Shown here: positions 28,440-38,042 of the stretch, one piece after another
Layout of the letters: every line of letters starts with the position of its first letter
How positions within the stretch are numbered: the stretch's first letter is position 1
NCBI GenBank assembly: GCA_964524145.1
Contig: CAZGCA010000023.1
Span: forward strand, 1-64,000
Reading direction: 5' to 3'
Length of the DNA stretch: 64,000 nucleotides
Origin: CAZGCA01 sp964524145
GTDB taxonomy: Bacteria > Hydrogenedentota > CAZGCA01
Made by a program: the position numbers and the translations under genes
Notes under the pieces: model-generated
The model's database searches: none
What the model was told of the DNA's origin: nothing
The model's input: the letters and a program-made list of their open reading frames with translations, nothing else

Positions 28440-29769
28440 GAGTAACCCCTCTCACTTCTTCCAGCGGCTGCGTGGGCTCTTCGAGGAGGATCTCATCTTC
28501 CTCCTCGAGCCCTTTCACCACCACGACGGCCTCGTCGTTCCGCTCGCTGATCTCGACGTCGCGTGTGACGACCCGATCTTCCTCTTTCAAGTACACGAAA
28601 CTCCTGTTCCCGCGTTTGAAGACACCCTTCGATGGCACATACAACACATCGTCGAGCCTGTCCATGATGATATCGACGCCGACGGTCATACCGGGGCGAA
28701 GCGTCTTTTCGGAACCCTCCATTTCTAATAGCACCTCGAACACCCGGACCCCCGTCTGCTCTTCCTGATCAACAAACCCTATGCCTTCCGACCGCTCTCT
28801 CTGTATGGCCAACTGGCTGATAAACTCTATTACTGCATCAAACTTCACGTCCGGCAGAGCGTCAACAGTCACCTCCGCGTTCTGCCCGATGTGGATCCGG
28901 CCGATTTCGACCTCCTCCGCCTGCGACACGATACGGAATTCGCTCAGATCGGGTATTGTTGCCAACGGATAGTACGGATAAACCGTGTCTCCTTCCTTGA
29001 TCTTGCTTCTGCGGCGGCGTCTTCCGTGAAGCACCATGCCGGACACAGGCGCTTTCACGACGGACGCTTCCAACTCCTCCTCGATCTCTCTCATCTCCTT
29101 CTCTGCGTTTGCGAACCTGGCGTCCGCTTCCAGAAGCTCCGTCTCGATGACTTTCTGTTCAACCTCCTGCTTGAGCAGGGCCTCTTTCAGGCTCGATTCC
29201 GCCCTATCGAGATCGTGCTTCTTGTCTCTGCATACCTTCTCCTGATCCCTTACGTCCGACTTAGAGATCAAACCCTGTGCAAGAAGCGCCTTCTTCCTGT
29301 CCAACAGGGCGGTCGCTTCATCGAGTTCCGTTTCCGCATAGTCCCGGTCGGCCTTTGCCATCCTCACCGCTATTTCGCTCGCTTTCGCCTGCAGGTTGAG
29401 CCGCTGGAGATGCTTCTCCTTCATGGCTCGATAACCCTTGAGCCGTGATTCCCACTGCAGTTTGCGCTGTTCTATCTCTGTAGTGTCGAGCCACGCTATG
29501 GGATCACCTTTCTCGACGATGGTTTCCTCGTCGATTATGCGGCTGAGCGTCCTGCCCCAGTACCGACTGCTGAAGGACGTCGACACGGTCGTCGATTTCA
29601 GCACCTTGAGCACGCCGACCTCGCGGATTGCGACCGTGAAAGGGCCGCGCTCAACCCGAGCCGTCGGCACCTCTTCGGCAACCATATCCTCTCCCCGCGT
29701 GATGTAGTATACCCCGAAACCGGCCACGCCGAGTATGAACACCACGAATATACCGAGCAAACGTTTCAT
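28426..29769 (-). CDS. Periplasmic adaptor (HlyD/MFP family) of the efflux operon, copy 2
   Basis: 447 residues. N-terminal signal-anchor (MKRLLGIFVVFILGVAGFGVYY), lipoyl/barrel-sandwich halves flanking a long alpha-helical hairpin (about residues 95-225, heavily charged), then beta-barrel and membrane-proximal domains ending in a VVKGLEEEDEILLEEP-like segment. It lies between the ATPase and the permease (23 bp after the former, overlapping the latter). This is the second adaptor in the operon, unusual for a MacAB-TolC type system. Confidence 0.88.
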   Translation of the reverse strand: MKRLLGIFVVFILGVAGFGVYYITRGEDMVAEEVPTARVERGPFTVAIREVGVLKVLKSTTVSTSFSSRYWGRTLSRIIDEETIVEKGDPIAWLDTTEIEQRKLQWESRLKGYRAMKEKHLQRLNLQAKASEIAVRMAKADRDYAETELDEATALLDRKKALLAQGLISKSDVRDQEKVCRDKKHDLDRAESSLKEALLKQEVEQKVIETELLEADARFANAEKEMREIEEELEASVVKAPVSGMVLHGRRRRRSKIKEGDTVYPYYPLATIPDLSEFRIVSQAEEVEIGRIHIGQNAEVTVDALPDVKFDAVIEFISQLAIQRERSEGIGFVDQEEQTGVRVFEVLLEMEGSEKTLRPGMTVGVDIIMDRLDDVLYVPSKGVFKRGNRSFVYLKEEDRVVTRDVEISERNDEAVVVVKGLEEEDEILLEEPTQPLEEVRGVTLASG

Positions 29770-29792
29770 GACTTACGTGTCGCGCCTCCCGC

Positions 29793-30470
29793 TCAGTCTC
29801 CGCCCTCGTGGTTTGTAATCATGCCGTCTCTCATCCGGACGATCCGGTCGGTGTACGCGGCGATGTGGGACTCGTGTGTGACGATGATCACCGTCTTGCC
29901 GCGCTCGTTGATTTCGCGGAACATCTGCATGATACCTTCGCCTGTCTTCGTGTCGAGGTTGCCTGTCGGCTCATCGGCGAGGATAACCGCCGGGTCGTTG
30001 ACCAGCGCACGTGCGATTGCGACGCGCTGCATCTCGCCTCCGGACAGCTCGGAAGGCAGGTGGTCGATTCTCTCCGCCAGCCCCACGGAATGCGTGATCT
30101 CCGACGCACGGCTAAGGCGCTCTTTCTTCCTGAGCCCGAAATAGAGCATCGGAAGCTCGATGTTGTGAAGCACATCCTCCTGGGCCAACAGATTGAACGA
30201 CTGGAACACGAAACCCACCTTCTCGCAGCGAATGCGCGACAGCGCCCGGTCGTCGAGCGTGCTCACTTCCACGCCGTCAAGGAAATACGCTCCGTCCGTC
30301 GGTTTGTCCAAACAGCCGAGAACGTGCATCAGCGTCGACTTACCCGAGCCCGACGCCCCCATGATCGATACAAACTCGCCCGCCTCGACATTGAGCGTCA
30401 CGCCGCGCAACGCGTGGACTTCCTGGGCCCCTTTCCTGTAAACCTTGCTTATCTGTTCCGCCCGTATCAT
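29793..30470 (-). CDS. ABC transporter ATPase, MacB/LolD type
   Basis: 225 residues. Walker A GASGSGKST, signature LSGGEMQRVAIARAL, Walker B VILADEPTGNLD and the switch histidine in IIVTHE are all intact. The size and the ALRGVTLNVEAGEFVSIMGASG style match LolD/MacB-class ATPases that pair with FtsX-type permeases. Located inside the efflux operon, 77 bp after the first adaptor and 23 bp before the second. Confidence 0.93.
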   Translation of the reverse strand: MIRAEQISKVYRKGAQEVHALRGVTLNVEAGEFVSIMGASGSGKSTLMHVLGCLDKPTDGAYFLDGVEVSTLDDRALSRIRCEKVGFVFQSFNLLAQEDVLHNIELPMLYFGLRKKERLSRASEITHSVGLAERIDHLPSELSGGEMQRVAIARALVNDPAVILADEPTGNLDTKTGEGIMQMFREINERGKTVIIVTHESHIAAYTDRIVRMRDGMITNHEGGD

Positions 30471-30547
30471 GAGTTCACTCGCTCGCTATATCGCGGGACT
30501 TGCCACACGCCGCTTACTCGCCGTGTCAAACGCGAAAGGAAAGGACA

Positions 30548-31858
30548 TTATACCGCCAGCTCAGGCTTTTTCAGAGTAACGATCTCGTCCGGCTCCACAC
30601 CGCTCGTGATCATGATGTAGTCATCGTTCGCAGCCGCCGTCTCCACAAGACGTTTTTCGAACCGGTCGCCGTCCTTGACGAAAATCACTTTCTCCCCGTC
30701 GCTTTCCCCGTCAAAGACGGCGTCGAGCGGAACGTAGGTCGCGTCGGGAATGGTATCAACGACGATCGTCACGTTTGCGGTCATGCCCTGTCGCAATCGG
30801 GGATCAACCTCCTCGAGCTCGACCGTTATATCGAACGTTCGAAGGCCGGCGCTCGACGACCGGTCACCATGAAAATGTCTGCTCCGGCTCTTGTCCTCCG
30901 CCAGAGTCGCCTTCAACGTCACTTCACCTTTCAGCAGAAGATCCGGAACCGCCACCAGCCGAATCTCCGCGGCCTGTCCCTCTTTCACTGCGGCGCTGTC
31001 CATCTCGTTGATCTGTACCGTTGCCAGCATGGTTGACATGTCCGGTACCTCGGCCACCTTCTGCTGGTGCCAGACCTGGTCGCCTTCCTGCAGCTTCTCG
31101 TACCCGCTGCCTTTCCACATGCTGTCATACACGACCATGCCAGAGGCGGGCGCCTTGAGGACGGCATCCTCCAGGTCCTGGTTCATCTTGTCGAGCTCCC
31201 GTTGGTCCTTCTCGTAGGTAGCCTCGGCGTTCTGCTCTTCGGTTACCCATATCTTCCGGTTCGTTACCAGCTCTTTCTCGACCTTTTCAAGCGATATCTT
31301 GGCTTTCTCGATCTGCAGTTCAGCAGCGCGTTTACGGGCCGCGGCGCCCACGAGATTCTTCTCGGGATAGAGCCCTTGTTCTACCAGACGCTTGACTTTC
31401 TCGTACTCCTCGACCGCGTCCTCGAGCAGGGTCTCATTATGTGCGAGATCCTTCTTCGCCTGTTCCAGCGACAGCAGCGCGAGTTGCTCCTGCAACTGAT
31501 TGTTCTTCCTGGTCTTCTCGAGGTTCGCGTTGGCCACTTTGACAGTAACTTCAAGCTCCTTGATGCGTTCCTCGATCTCTTTCGTCTCCATCCAGAGAAT
31601 TGGGTCGCCTTCCTCGACGAACGTGCCTTCGCGCAGCAGCTTTGTCACCTTGCCCTGGGTATTCGTGCTGACGGCAACCGTCCTTTTCGCTTTCAGGTAC
31701 CCAATCTCTCTGACGACGACCCGGAACTCGCCCTTGGCAACTTCCGTAACCGGCACCTCCGCTTCGGACGTTCCCATCCCGCGGCGCACGAGGGTGTAGC
31801 CGCCGGCCGATATGCCGGCAAGCACCGCGACGATCACAACGTATCGTACAGTCTTCAT
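30548..31858 (-). CDS. Periplasmic adaptor (HlyD/MFP family) of the efflux operon, copy 1
   Basis: 436 residues. Signal-anchor VRYVVIVAVLAGISAGGYTLV, lipoyl half-motifs around a coiled-coil hairpin (about residues 90-225), beta-barrel and membrane-proximal domain with a pro-rich LRQGMTANVTIVVDTIPDAT segment typical of the family. Its ATG overlaps the TGA of the TolC-like gene (ATGA), indicating translational coupling. Only modestly similar to the second adaptor, so the two are probably not a recent duplication; they may form a mixed hexamer or serve alternative substrates. Confidence 0.88.
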   Translation of the reverse strand: MKTVRYVVIVAVLAGISAGGYTLVRRGMGTSEAEVPVTEVAKGEFRVVVREIGYLKAKRTVAVSTNTQGKVTKLLREGTFVEEGDPILWMETKEIEERIKELEVTVKVANANLEKTRKNNQLQEQLALLSLEQAKKDLAHNETLLEDAVEEYEKVKRLVEQGLYPEKNLVGAAARKRAAELQIEKAKISLEKVEKELVTNRKIWVTEEQNAEATYEKDQRELDKMNQDLEDAVLKAPASGMVVYDSMWKGSGYEKLQEGDQVWHQQKVAEVPDMSTMLATVQINEMDSAAVKEGQAAEIRLVAVPDLLLKGEVTLKATLAEDKSRSRHFHGDRSSSAGLRTFDITVELEEVDPRLRQGMTANVTIVVDTIPDATYVPLDAVFDGESDGEKVIFVKDGDRFEKRLVETAAANDDYIMITSGVEPDEIVTLKKPELAV

Positions 31859-33498
31859 AGACTCACTCCGTACCGTTCTTCGACGGGTTCGCCGATCACG
31901 AAATCAAGCGTATCCAGCGCGTCCCTGTAGTTGAGAAACAGGCTGACATAGTTTGCCTCAGCGCTGCTCAGTTTCGCTTGGGCGTCAGACCTGTCGAAGA
32001 CGTTAATCTCTCCTATCTCGTACATCACCTCGGCTCCGGCCGCAGACAATTGGGCGTTCTTGACGCGCCGGTACGCAATCCTGAGCGTCAATTCAAAAGT
32101 CTCAACATCCCGCACCGTGTTCTCCACTTCGTTGAGTATCCGGCGGCGCGATTGCTCGAAGCTGTTCTTCGCTTGACGCAAAGATATCTTGGCCTGGGTG
32201 TATTGCTCTCGTTCGCGAACAAGTCCGAACGGAACCTGCACCTGCAACCCCGTCACCCAATCACCCTGGTTGAAATGGGTTGTGTTTTTCCATCGCGACC
32301 CGTTATCCGTGAGGCCCAAGCTGGCAAAGAAGCTCAGGTCGGGCAGCAACACGTTTCTCGATGTTGCTACGGCGATCTCGCGTATTTCCAAAGCCCGCTT
32401 TTCCTGAAGGTAGTCGAGTCTGCGCGCCAACGCCTGCTTCTTTGCCTCCTCAACATCCAGAACTCGAGGGGTAAACGCCGGCTCATCGAGTTCAAAGTCT
32501 ATTTCCAACTCCGCGCTGCGAGCGAGCGAGATAATCTGATCCGGCGGCACACCCAACAACAGTCGCAGTCCGATCAGTTCACGGTTGTACGAGTTCAGTG
32601 CTTGCGTAGCACTCTCTTCAAACTCGGCAACCTGAAGCTCCTGAGTGGCAATGTCTATCTCGGCAACTTCACCTTCCGCAACGAGCGCTTTGAGCCGCCG
32701 CAACGACTCGCGGGCGCGCACGAGTGACTCTTCTTGCACCTGCAGAAGCCGCTCCCGTTCGAAGACGCTATGGTACTGTTGAGTCACTCTCAGTATGTGG
32801 GAGCGAAAGAAATCGGTGAGGCCGTATCTCGTGATTTCCATGTTTATCTCAGCGATGCGAAGATTCGCCGCCGCGATGTCCCGACCGAAGCCTTCCAGCA
32901 ACGGCTGCTCGAGATCCACGCTGACAGTGGACAGGAACTCCTGGCCATCGCCGAACCGGTCGTCCCGGTCGCTTCGGCCGACCACGGAGAGCGATCCTCC
33001 GGACTTGAAGTTCTGCGTAACGGAGGCGGAGGCAAAGCCTGCAAACCACTCGCCTTGATCGACGGTGTTCGGTATCTGCTGTCCGTATTGCTGCGCCGCG
33101 TTCAGGTCCAAGACGGGCAGGAAGTCGCCCCGGGCAGCCCGATACGCTGATTCCGCCGCATGAAGGCTCTCTCGCTGATTGATGAGCGGCGGGTATTGCG
33201 TCAGAGCGATCCTGATACACTGGTCGAGAGAGAGATTCTTGTACGCATCCTGCCCCGAAACACCACTTTCGCGAGGGCCAACCAGGGAAATCGTAGCAGC
33301 ATCAACGTCCTCGCTTCCTAGCCCCACGAAATGGTTCAATGCACCGGACACACCCTTGCCGATCTCGCCCAGCGGCCCACGATCGGCACCTGCCGGCCCC
33401 ACCGGAAGGGCCAACATCAGAATGCCGGCAAGGGCCAAGCTCACAGATCGGCGGGGCGTATCCCGCGTAACGGCTCTGAAAGCCGCGTAGTGCGTCAC
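31855..33498 (-). CDS. TolC-like outer-membrane efflux channel
   Basis: 547 residues from the GTG at 33498, which has aggaga nine bases upstream; an in-frame TTG at 33522 lacks such a site. Signal peptide ends ALPVGPAGA. Two OEP repeats are visible, each with the pattern LSLDQCIRIALTQYPPL...A..AL...; long helical segments with heptad character (RESLHAAESAYRAARGDFLP; SKAKISLRQAKNSFEQSRRRI). First gene of the operon TolC-adaptor-ATPase-adaptor-permease; overlaps the next gene by 4 bp. Confidence 0.9.
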   Translation of the reverse strand: MTHYAAFRAVTRDTPRRSVSLALAGILMLALPVGPAGADRGPLGEIGKGVSGALNHFVGLGSEDVDAATISLVGPRESGVSGQDAYKNLSLDQCIRIALTQYPPLINQRESLHAAESAYRAARGDFLPVLDLNAAQQYGQQIPNTVDQGEWFAGFASASVTQNFKSGGSLSVVGRSDRDDRFGDGQEFLSTVSVDLEQPLLEGFGRDIAAANLRIAEINMEITRYGLTDFFRSHILRVTQQYHSVFERERLLQVQEESLVRARESLRRLKALVAEGEVAEIDIATQELQVAEFEESATQALNSYNRELIGLRLLLGVPPDQIISLARSAELEIDFELDEPAFTPRVLDVEEAKKQALARRLDYLQEKRALEIREIAVATSRNVLLPDLSFFASLGLTDNGSRWKNTTHFNQGDWVTGLQVQVPFGLVREREQYTQAKISLRQAKNSFEQSRRRILNEVENTVRDVETFELTLRIAYRRVKNAQLSAAGAEVMYEIGEINVFDRSDAQAKLSSAEANYVSLFLNYRDALDTLDFVIGEPVEERYGVSL

Positions 33499-33585
33499 TG
33501 CATCCGATCTCCTGTTTCCCAACTGCCAAAAACGCCGTAATACCGGCTCATCGCCAGATTGCTCAGAACGGTATGGCTATCCTCA

Positions 33586-33615
33586 AGTATAAGCCGCACG
33601 GCCTGAAAAAATCAA
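33586..33615 (-). promoter_or_regulatory. Candidate promoter of the efflux operon
   Basis: Minus strand TTGATT (33610-33615), 18-bp spacer, TATACT (33586-33591), about 90 bp before the TolC-like start. Confidence 0.5.
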
Positions 33616-34007
33616 TCCTGCTACACATCATCGCCACGTACATCTCTGTTCAGTTGATGCTGGTCAAGTGGTTGATGCCCTGACAGTTGAGACGTTTCGG
33701 CGGGACAAACAGCACCGGGCGGAAGCCTCCGTTACGCGATGCACCCGGCACCTTTCCGCCCTTACGATTAGTTGCATATTTATAACGACAAGTCCACCGT
33801 CGCAGTTGACACCGCAATAACCACTCCACCACATACTACCACATACTACGAGCGACGCACGGGAAACGTTCATTTCAAGCGACATACGGGCCTTCTTTCG
33901 GGAAGCCAGTTTGCGATTTCCAGCGCAACATCGCTGTGGTGGTTAACGTTGCAGTTTTTGGATATACGCCCTGTACCGGTGAAGGTCGATGCATGGCGCT
34001 TTTCTAG
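33616..34007. other. Non-coding spacer between efflux operon and methylase cassette
   Basis: About 390 bp with no frame that looks coding. It holds a short direct repeat (catactaccacatactac near 33832-33850) and lower GC than the surroundings. I see no attachment site or terminator of standard form. It marks the left edge of the methylase/Vsr cassette. Confidence 0.5.
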
Positions 34008-34409
34008 TCACTCTGAAAGAAACTGGTTCAGGCGATCTTGGAGCCTTTTGGGGCGCTTTGTCCAGCACTCCCAGACAACCAGGACTTCCCAACCAAGCCG
34101 CCGCAACTGCCTGCGAACACGACGGTCTCGTTTCTTGTTTTCCTCGAACTTCGCTTTCCAGTATTCCACGTTGCTGTTAGGAAGGCGTCTGCAGCTGTGC
34201 ATATGCCAGAAGCAGCCGTGGACGAAGATCACCTTCCCTAGACGAGGAAAGACCAAGTCCGGTTTACCTGGAAGGTCCTTTCGGTGTAGACGATAGCGAT
34301 ATCCCATCTTATGCACCAAGCGGCGTACTCTCATCTCCGGAGACGTGTCTTTTCCCTTGACCTTGGACATCGCCTCGCTGCGTTTCTGGCGCGTAAGATG
34401 GTCAACCAT
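34008..34409 (-). CDS. vsr: Vsr family DNA endonuclease
   Basis: 133 residues, typical Vsr length. Residues corresponding to the E. coli active site fall at identical numbers: Asp51 in GKPDLVF, His64 and His69 in FVHGCFWHMH. The KGKDTSPEMRVRRLVHKMGYRYRL opening and the W.AKFEENKKRD segment are classic. Vsr nicks 5' of the T in T:G mismatches created by deamination of 5-methylcytosine; in some cassettes Vsr-like proteins act as restriction nucleases. Last gene of the methyltransferase cassette, 21 bp after the preceding gene, with aggaggtg upstream. Confidence 0.93.
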   Translation of the reverse strand: MVDHLTRQKRSEAMSKVKGKDTSPEMRVRRLVHKMGYRYRLHRKDLPGKPDLVFPRLGKVIFVHGCFWHMHSCRRLPNSNVEYWKAKFEENKKRDRRVRRQLRRLGWEVLVVWECWTKRPKRLQDRLNQFLSE

Positions 34410-34430
34410 CCAGTCTAGACACCTCCTGGA

Positions 34431-35417
34431 TTAGACCGTGACCTTGGCAAAGTAGGGGTAGTAACGGTGGAAATCTGCATACTGCGCCAACTTCCTCAAG
34501 GTATCCTCTTTGCCCCGGCCGACGTCATAACCCAGTGCTTTGGCAAGCGTCTCCGCGTCATTGTTATCGACGGAAAGGAATTCCTCAAGGAAGAGCCGCT
34601 CCTTTACGCTGAGGATGGGCACTGCAATCTTGTGTGGTGGTTGCCAAGAGAGGTTGGCGAATTTCCAGCCCGAGAATTGATTCTTGACACGAGTGATATC
34701 GTTAAGCGGCCACACGATGCCCGTGAGACTTAGCATCAAAGTTCCATCCGTGTAGGAGACCGAGTCAATGGGCTGAAACACGCTTCCTGCGCTGCCAGCC
34801 GGAAGGATTTTCTCCGCCGCGACCTGGAGCATCCGCTGGATCAGGTTGGGAAACTTGCCGGGGAGCAGTTCTTTATCCGTAACATGTGCAGGCCAGACTT
34901 TCACGAACTCCTCCCGAATGGCCGTCTTAAACTCCGCCAACTTTGCCTCATGTTCGCTGTCGTCTCCTTCGAACGCCATTCCATGTGGATTGTCGTCCCT
35001 CTGTGCCCTCAGCGTGACCTTGACGATGGTACCGTCGTTTGCAACATCAAGGAGATCCATGAACTCTCGGAATCGTGCCAACTTCGTGTCCGTGTAGTCC
35101 AACCAGAATACTTCTTTCCCCGCGCTTCTGATGCGACCAAGAAGCTTACGAAGCGACAGTTTCTTCAGAACCAAGTCTTTCGAAAACCTGTGAAATTCCT
35201 GGCGCTTGAATGTATGGCGTTCTTTCTCGATCGACACCAGTCTCAGCTTTGGAAAGTATTCGTGCAAGAGACGGCAGTCTTCGAGAAAAGGACCCCCAAA
35301 GCCGTAGTATGTGTAGTCTGGCAGATCGATGATTCCGTTCAAACGACGAAGTACCTCGATCAACAGAAAACGATCAACTGCTTTGTTAACACGCAAGTGG
35401 TAGGGAGGGTGATTCAT
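34431..35417 (-). CDS. Uncharacterised Rossmann-like protein of the methylase/GHKL/Vsr cassette
   Basis: 328 residues from ATG 35417, which overlaps the TGA of the GHKL gene (ATGA) and has gggaggc upstream. I do not recognise the family. YGFGGPFLEDCRLL (glycine loop after a strand) followed by LRLVSIEKE (strand ending in an acidic residue) and VFWLDYTDT look like motifs I, II and IV of a SAM-dependent methyltransferase fold; a helical C-terminal half follows with AETLAKALGYDVGRGKEDTLRKLAQYA. Position between a GHKL ATPase and Vsr makes a role in DNA modification, restriction or target recognition plausible. Function is inference only. Confidence 0.75.
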   Translation of the reverse strand: MNHPPYHLRVNKAVDRFLLIEVLRRLNGIIDLPDYTYYGFGGPFLEDCRLLHEYFPKLRLVSIEKERHTFKRQEFHRFSKDLVLKKLSLRKLLGRIRSAGKEVFWLDYTDTKLARFREFMDLLDVANDGTIVKVTLRAQRDDNPHGMAFEGDDSEHEAKLAEFKTAIREEFVKVWPAHVTDKELLPGKFPNLIQRMLQVAAEKILPAGSAGSVFQPIDSVSYTDGTLMLSLTGIVWPLNDITRVKNQFSGWKFANLSWQPPHKIAVPILSVKERLFLEEFLSVDNNDAETLAKALGYDVGRGKEDTLRKLAQYADFHRYYPYFAKVTV

Positions 35418-36829
35418 TTTCGTGCCTCCCGAAGAACCTGGTCGAAGCATTTCTCGCCAACCTTGTCTGGCTTGACGCCTGGCCTGCCAAACAGATGCTC
35501 ACTTACTGTCTCCACGTCAACGACCTCCTTACTAAAGGAGATTCTTGTCCTGGTGGTCGTTTTCGGCTCAGGCATAGGCAGCACAGGCTTGTACAACTCT
35601 CCCCCAACACCTTTCTTGACCTTGCGGAAAGAGAGATTGCGAGTTTTTGCTTTTACGTCGGAAAAAGAAAGCCTCGTCCCCTCGCTGATGTGAGTTTTCG
35701 ACACCCGCACATTCGTCTTCCACTTGTTGGTGTAGTCTGTGAAGATCTTCATCCCTTCCCGCATTCTGTTCTTCACTTGAAGGTACAAGCGCGATGACGC
35801 GTCTATGCCACGTTTAGTCGTCGTAGTTGGCAGTTTGGCTGGATCGTCACTACGGAACTCCACTAGACCACTTATCGCGATAAACTGCTGATGGTATTGC
35901 GGGACCCCAGCCTCGCCCCAACCTGTCACTTCGGTTCTATCGCAATACAAAATGGCTCTATCATTGCATACGACTGTCCAGCCAGCGTCCAGAGACGAAT
36001 ACCTTGCCACTTCTTGGTCATCGAGCACCTCCTGTTGCGACGGTATCGGACGCGTGAACCCCACGGCCAGAAACACCTCCACACCCTCCACCTTGGCTTT
36101 GAAAAGGTATGGACGGATTCCCTTCTTCTTGGGACCCTCATAAAAGACTAGCTGCGTCGGCTTGGCTGTCACCGGGTTACCGTTCACTAGCACGCGGAAT
36201 CCTTTGGCAATAATGAAGGCATAGTGTGTCTCGATTTTCCTCGTAAGTTCGGCCTCGAATGAGGCTACGTCGTGGCCAAGCCGGGACTTGATGTCCGAAT
36301 GAAGCATGCCCACGACAATCGTCGTCCCATCCTCCGTCATCGATTCTCTCGCAGGCTCTACAGGGATGTCCCAATTCCCTTCTTCATCGAGCCATTTCGG
36401 GGAGATTTCCACTTCGTAATTGTCGTCGTCGCACTTCGTGGAGATGAGACACTCCCGTCCAATCTTGAAGATTGCACGCTTCATTCCGATTCCGTATGTT
36501 CCTACCGTGCCCATACGCCTGTCTTGTCGATCCCGCGGTCGTCCCATCCGGAATGCATAGTCATGAAGGCTCCACGGAATACCGCCACAGTTGTCGTGAA
36601 TCTCGAAAGTGTCACTGTCGAACTTGATCTCCGCGAAGAAACCGTTGTAGGGCGTCTTGCCCGTGGCACGCTTCTTCTTGCGAAGGATGCCGTCAACACA
36701 GTTGTCCAACAGGTCTAGAATAGCATCGGACAGAGAAATGTCGCGGGTCAGCATCGTTACAAAGAAGGATTTCACGGGTGATGCATCTACATTTTCGTAC
36801 TGTCTGGGCTCGTTTCGTTTTGCGCTCAT
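35414..36829 (-). CDS. MORC/MutL-type GHKL ATPase of the methylase cassette
   Basis: 471 residues. GHKL Bergerat-fold motifs: N-box AILDLLDNCVDG (Asn43), G1 IHDNCGGIP (Asp79), G2 GTYGIGMKRAI (110-120); an S5-like second domain follows, then a basic, probably DNA-binding C-terminus. The general-base glutamate normally four residues before the N-box Asn is Asp39 here. GHKL ATPases of this type are known from restriction-modification-like operons and are related to eukaryotic MORC proteins. ATG overlaps the preceding methyltransferase stop by 4 bp. Confidence 0.85.
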   Translation of the reverse strand: MSAKRNEPRQYENVDASPVKSFFVTMLTRDISLSDAILDLLDNCVDGILRKKKRATGKTPYNGFFAEIKFDSDTFEIHDNCGGIPWSLHDYAFRMGRPRDRQDRRMGTVGTYGIGMKRAIFKIGRECLISTKCDDDNYEVEISPKWLDEEGNWDIPVEPARESMTEDGTTIVVGMLHSDIKSRLGHDVASFEAELTRKIETHYAFIIAKGFRVLVNGNPVTAKPTQLVFYEGPKKKGIRPYLFKAKVEGVEVFLAVGFTRPIPSQQEVLDDQEVARYSSLDAGWTVVCNDRAILYCDRTEVTGWGEAGVPQYHQQFIAISGLVEFRSDDPAKLPTTTTKRGIDASSRLYLQVKNRMREGMKIFTDYTNKWKTNVRVSKTHISEGTRLSFSDVKAKTRNLSFRKVKKGVGGELYKPVLPMPEPKTTTRTRISFSKEVVDVETVSEHLFGRPGVKPDKVGEKCFDQVLREARK

Positions 36830-38013
36830 TCCCTTTTCCCTGTGTCGTGCGGCGCTTGACCGCGAAGCACTTTTCGGATTATCAACAACATCCTTTCAGC
36901 CAGAATTGGGCTCACGCTATTCCCGATCTGACGAAAGCTGTGCCATTTCGTTGGGTCGAATTGGAACCAGTCGGGAAAGCCCTGTAGTCGGGCGGCTTCC
37001 CTGGGAGTTATGACGCGGTCCTCGGTCGGATGTATAGGCCGTGCCGCCTGATGGCTACCTTTGTCACTACCCGTTCCAGCACGCAGTGTTGGACAGAAGT
37101 CATTGGGATCCAGACGAGGAAACCTCGAAACGTGGTCGATTTCGCCCGGCGGCACTAAGCGAAATCGCCTTATAACCTCAGGCGTGTGGCGCGTTCCGAG
37201 ACAACCAGACACCCGTTTTTCCTTTCTCAGGCGACGAATCGCGTTAGGGTCGCCGACTCCCTGTGGAATCATACCCGAAAGACGCCGGCCGAAAGCACCG
37301 TTGGCGGAGATGCCCAGTTTTCGCCACCCCTGCTCTTCGCTTTGCCAGTCCGCTCGTATCTTCCTGGGCAGCCCCTTCAGGGCATCCTTCACGAGAACCT
37401 TGTCAACCCCGGATGGAGGTGCGAAAGCCGTCTCATCGATGTCGAACCCGCTGCACTTCCTGAACCCCATCAAGAAAACGCGTGTGCGAACTGTGGGAGC
37501 GCCAAAAAGGTTCGCACTAAGCGCCATGGCCGGGAGCACGTTGTACTCGCCTCCGACGTTGTTCAGAGCCGCTGTCCTAAGGTTCTCGTGCTGGGCGTTA
37601 AGCAGTCCCGGCACGTTTTCGCATAGGAAAAAACGGGGGCGGATCTGGCTGACCAGGCGAAAGAAGTGCGGGAGAAGGAGATTACGCGAATCGTTCGATT
37701 CTCTACGTCCAATGTTGCTGAAACCTTGACAGGGCGGGCCCCCGATAACGCCGTCAATTTCAGCGCCGTCGATCCCGAGCCTTCGGAGTAGAGACGCGCC
37801 GTCAACCGTCGATAGGTCGAGATTCAGATGTGTTGTGTTTGGGAAATTTCTCTCATGGCACCTAATTGATCGAGCATCGTTGTCTACGGCACCAAGGACA
37901 GAGAACCCCGCACGCGTAGCGCCAAGAGAGAACCCTCCGCACCCACAGAACAAATCCACAACGACGGGTTTGGCCGAGCCAGTTTTTCCGCGCTTCTCTC
38001 CGCCTGCTTTCAC
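36826..38013 (-). CDS. DNA (cytosine-5) methyltransferase
   Basis: 395 residues from GTG 38013, which has GAGG nine bases upstream (an in-frame TTG lies at 38019). Motif I VDLFCGCGGFSLG, motif IV GGPPCQGFS with the catalytic cysteine (about residue 95), motif VI ENVPG, motif VIII-like PTVRTRVF, and motif X QIGNSVSP are all present. Transfers a methyl group from SAM to C5 of cytosine; target sequence unknown, read out by the variable region about residues 200-300. First gene of the four-gene cassette; no linked restriction enzyme of conventional type is seen, only Vsr. Confidence 0.93.
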   Translation of the reverse strand: MKAGGEKRGKTGSAKPVVVDLFCGCGGFSLGATRAGFSVLGAVDNDARSIRCHERNFPNTTHLNLDLSTVDGASLLRRLGIDGAEIDGVIGGPPCQGFSNIGRRESNDSRNLLLPHFFRLVSQIRPRFFLCENVPGLLNAQHENLRTAALNNVGGEYNVLPAMALSANLFGAPTVRTRVFLMGFRKCSGFDIDETAFAPPSGVDKVLVKDALKGLPRKIRADWQSEEQGWRKLGISANGAFGRRLSGMIPQGVGDPNAIRRLRKEKRVSGCLGTRHTPEVIRRFRLVPPGEIDHVSRFPRLDPNDFCPTLRAGTGSDKGSHQAARPIHPTEDRVITPREAARLQGFPDWFQFDPTKWHSFRQIGNSVSPILAERMLLIIRKVLRGQAPHDTGKRE

Positions 38014-38042
38014 GGTCAATGGCCTCGCGATATGGCCTCACC

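Noticed and set aside
33650..33885. Short minus-strand frames between the efflux operon and the Vsr gene
   Set aside because: No ribosome site, signal or domain; the region is treated as non-coding.
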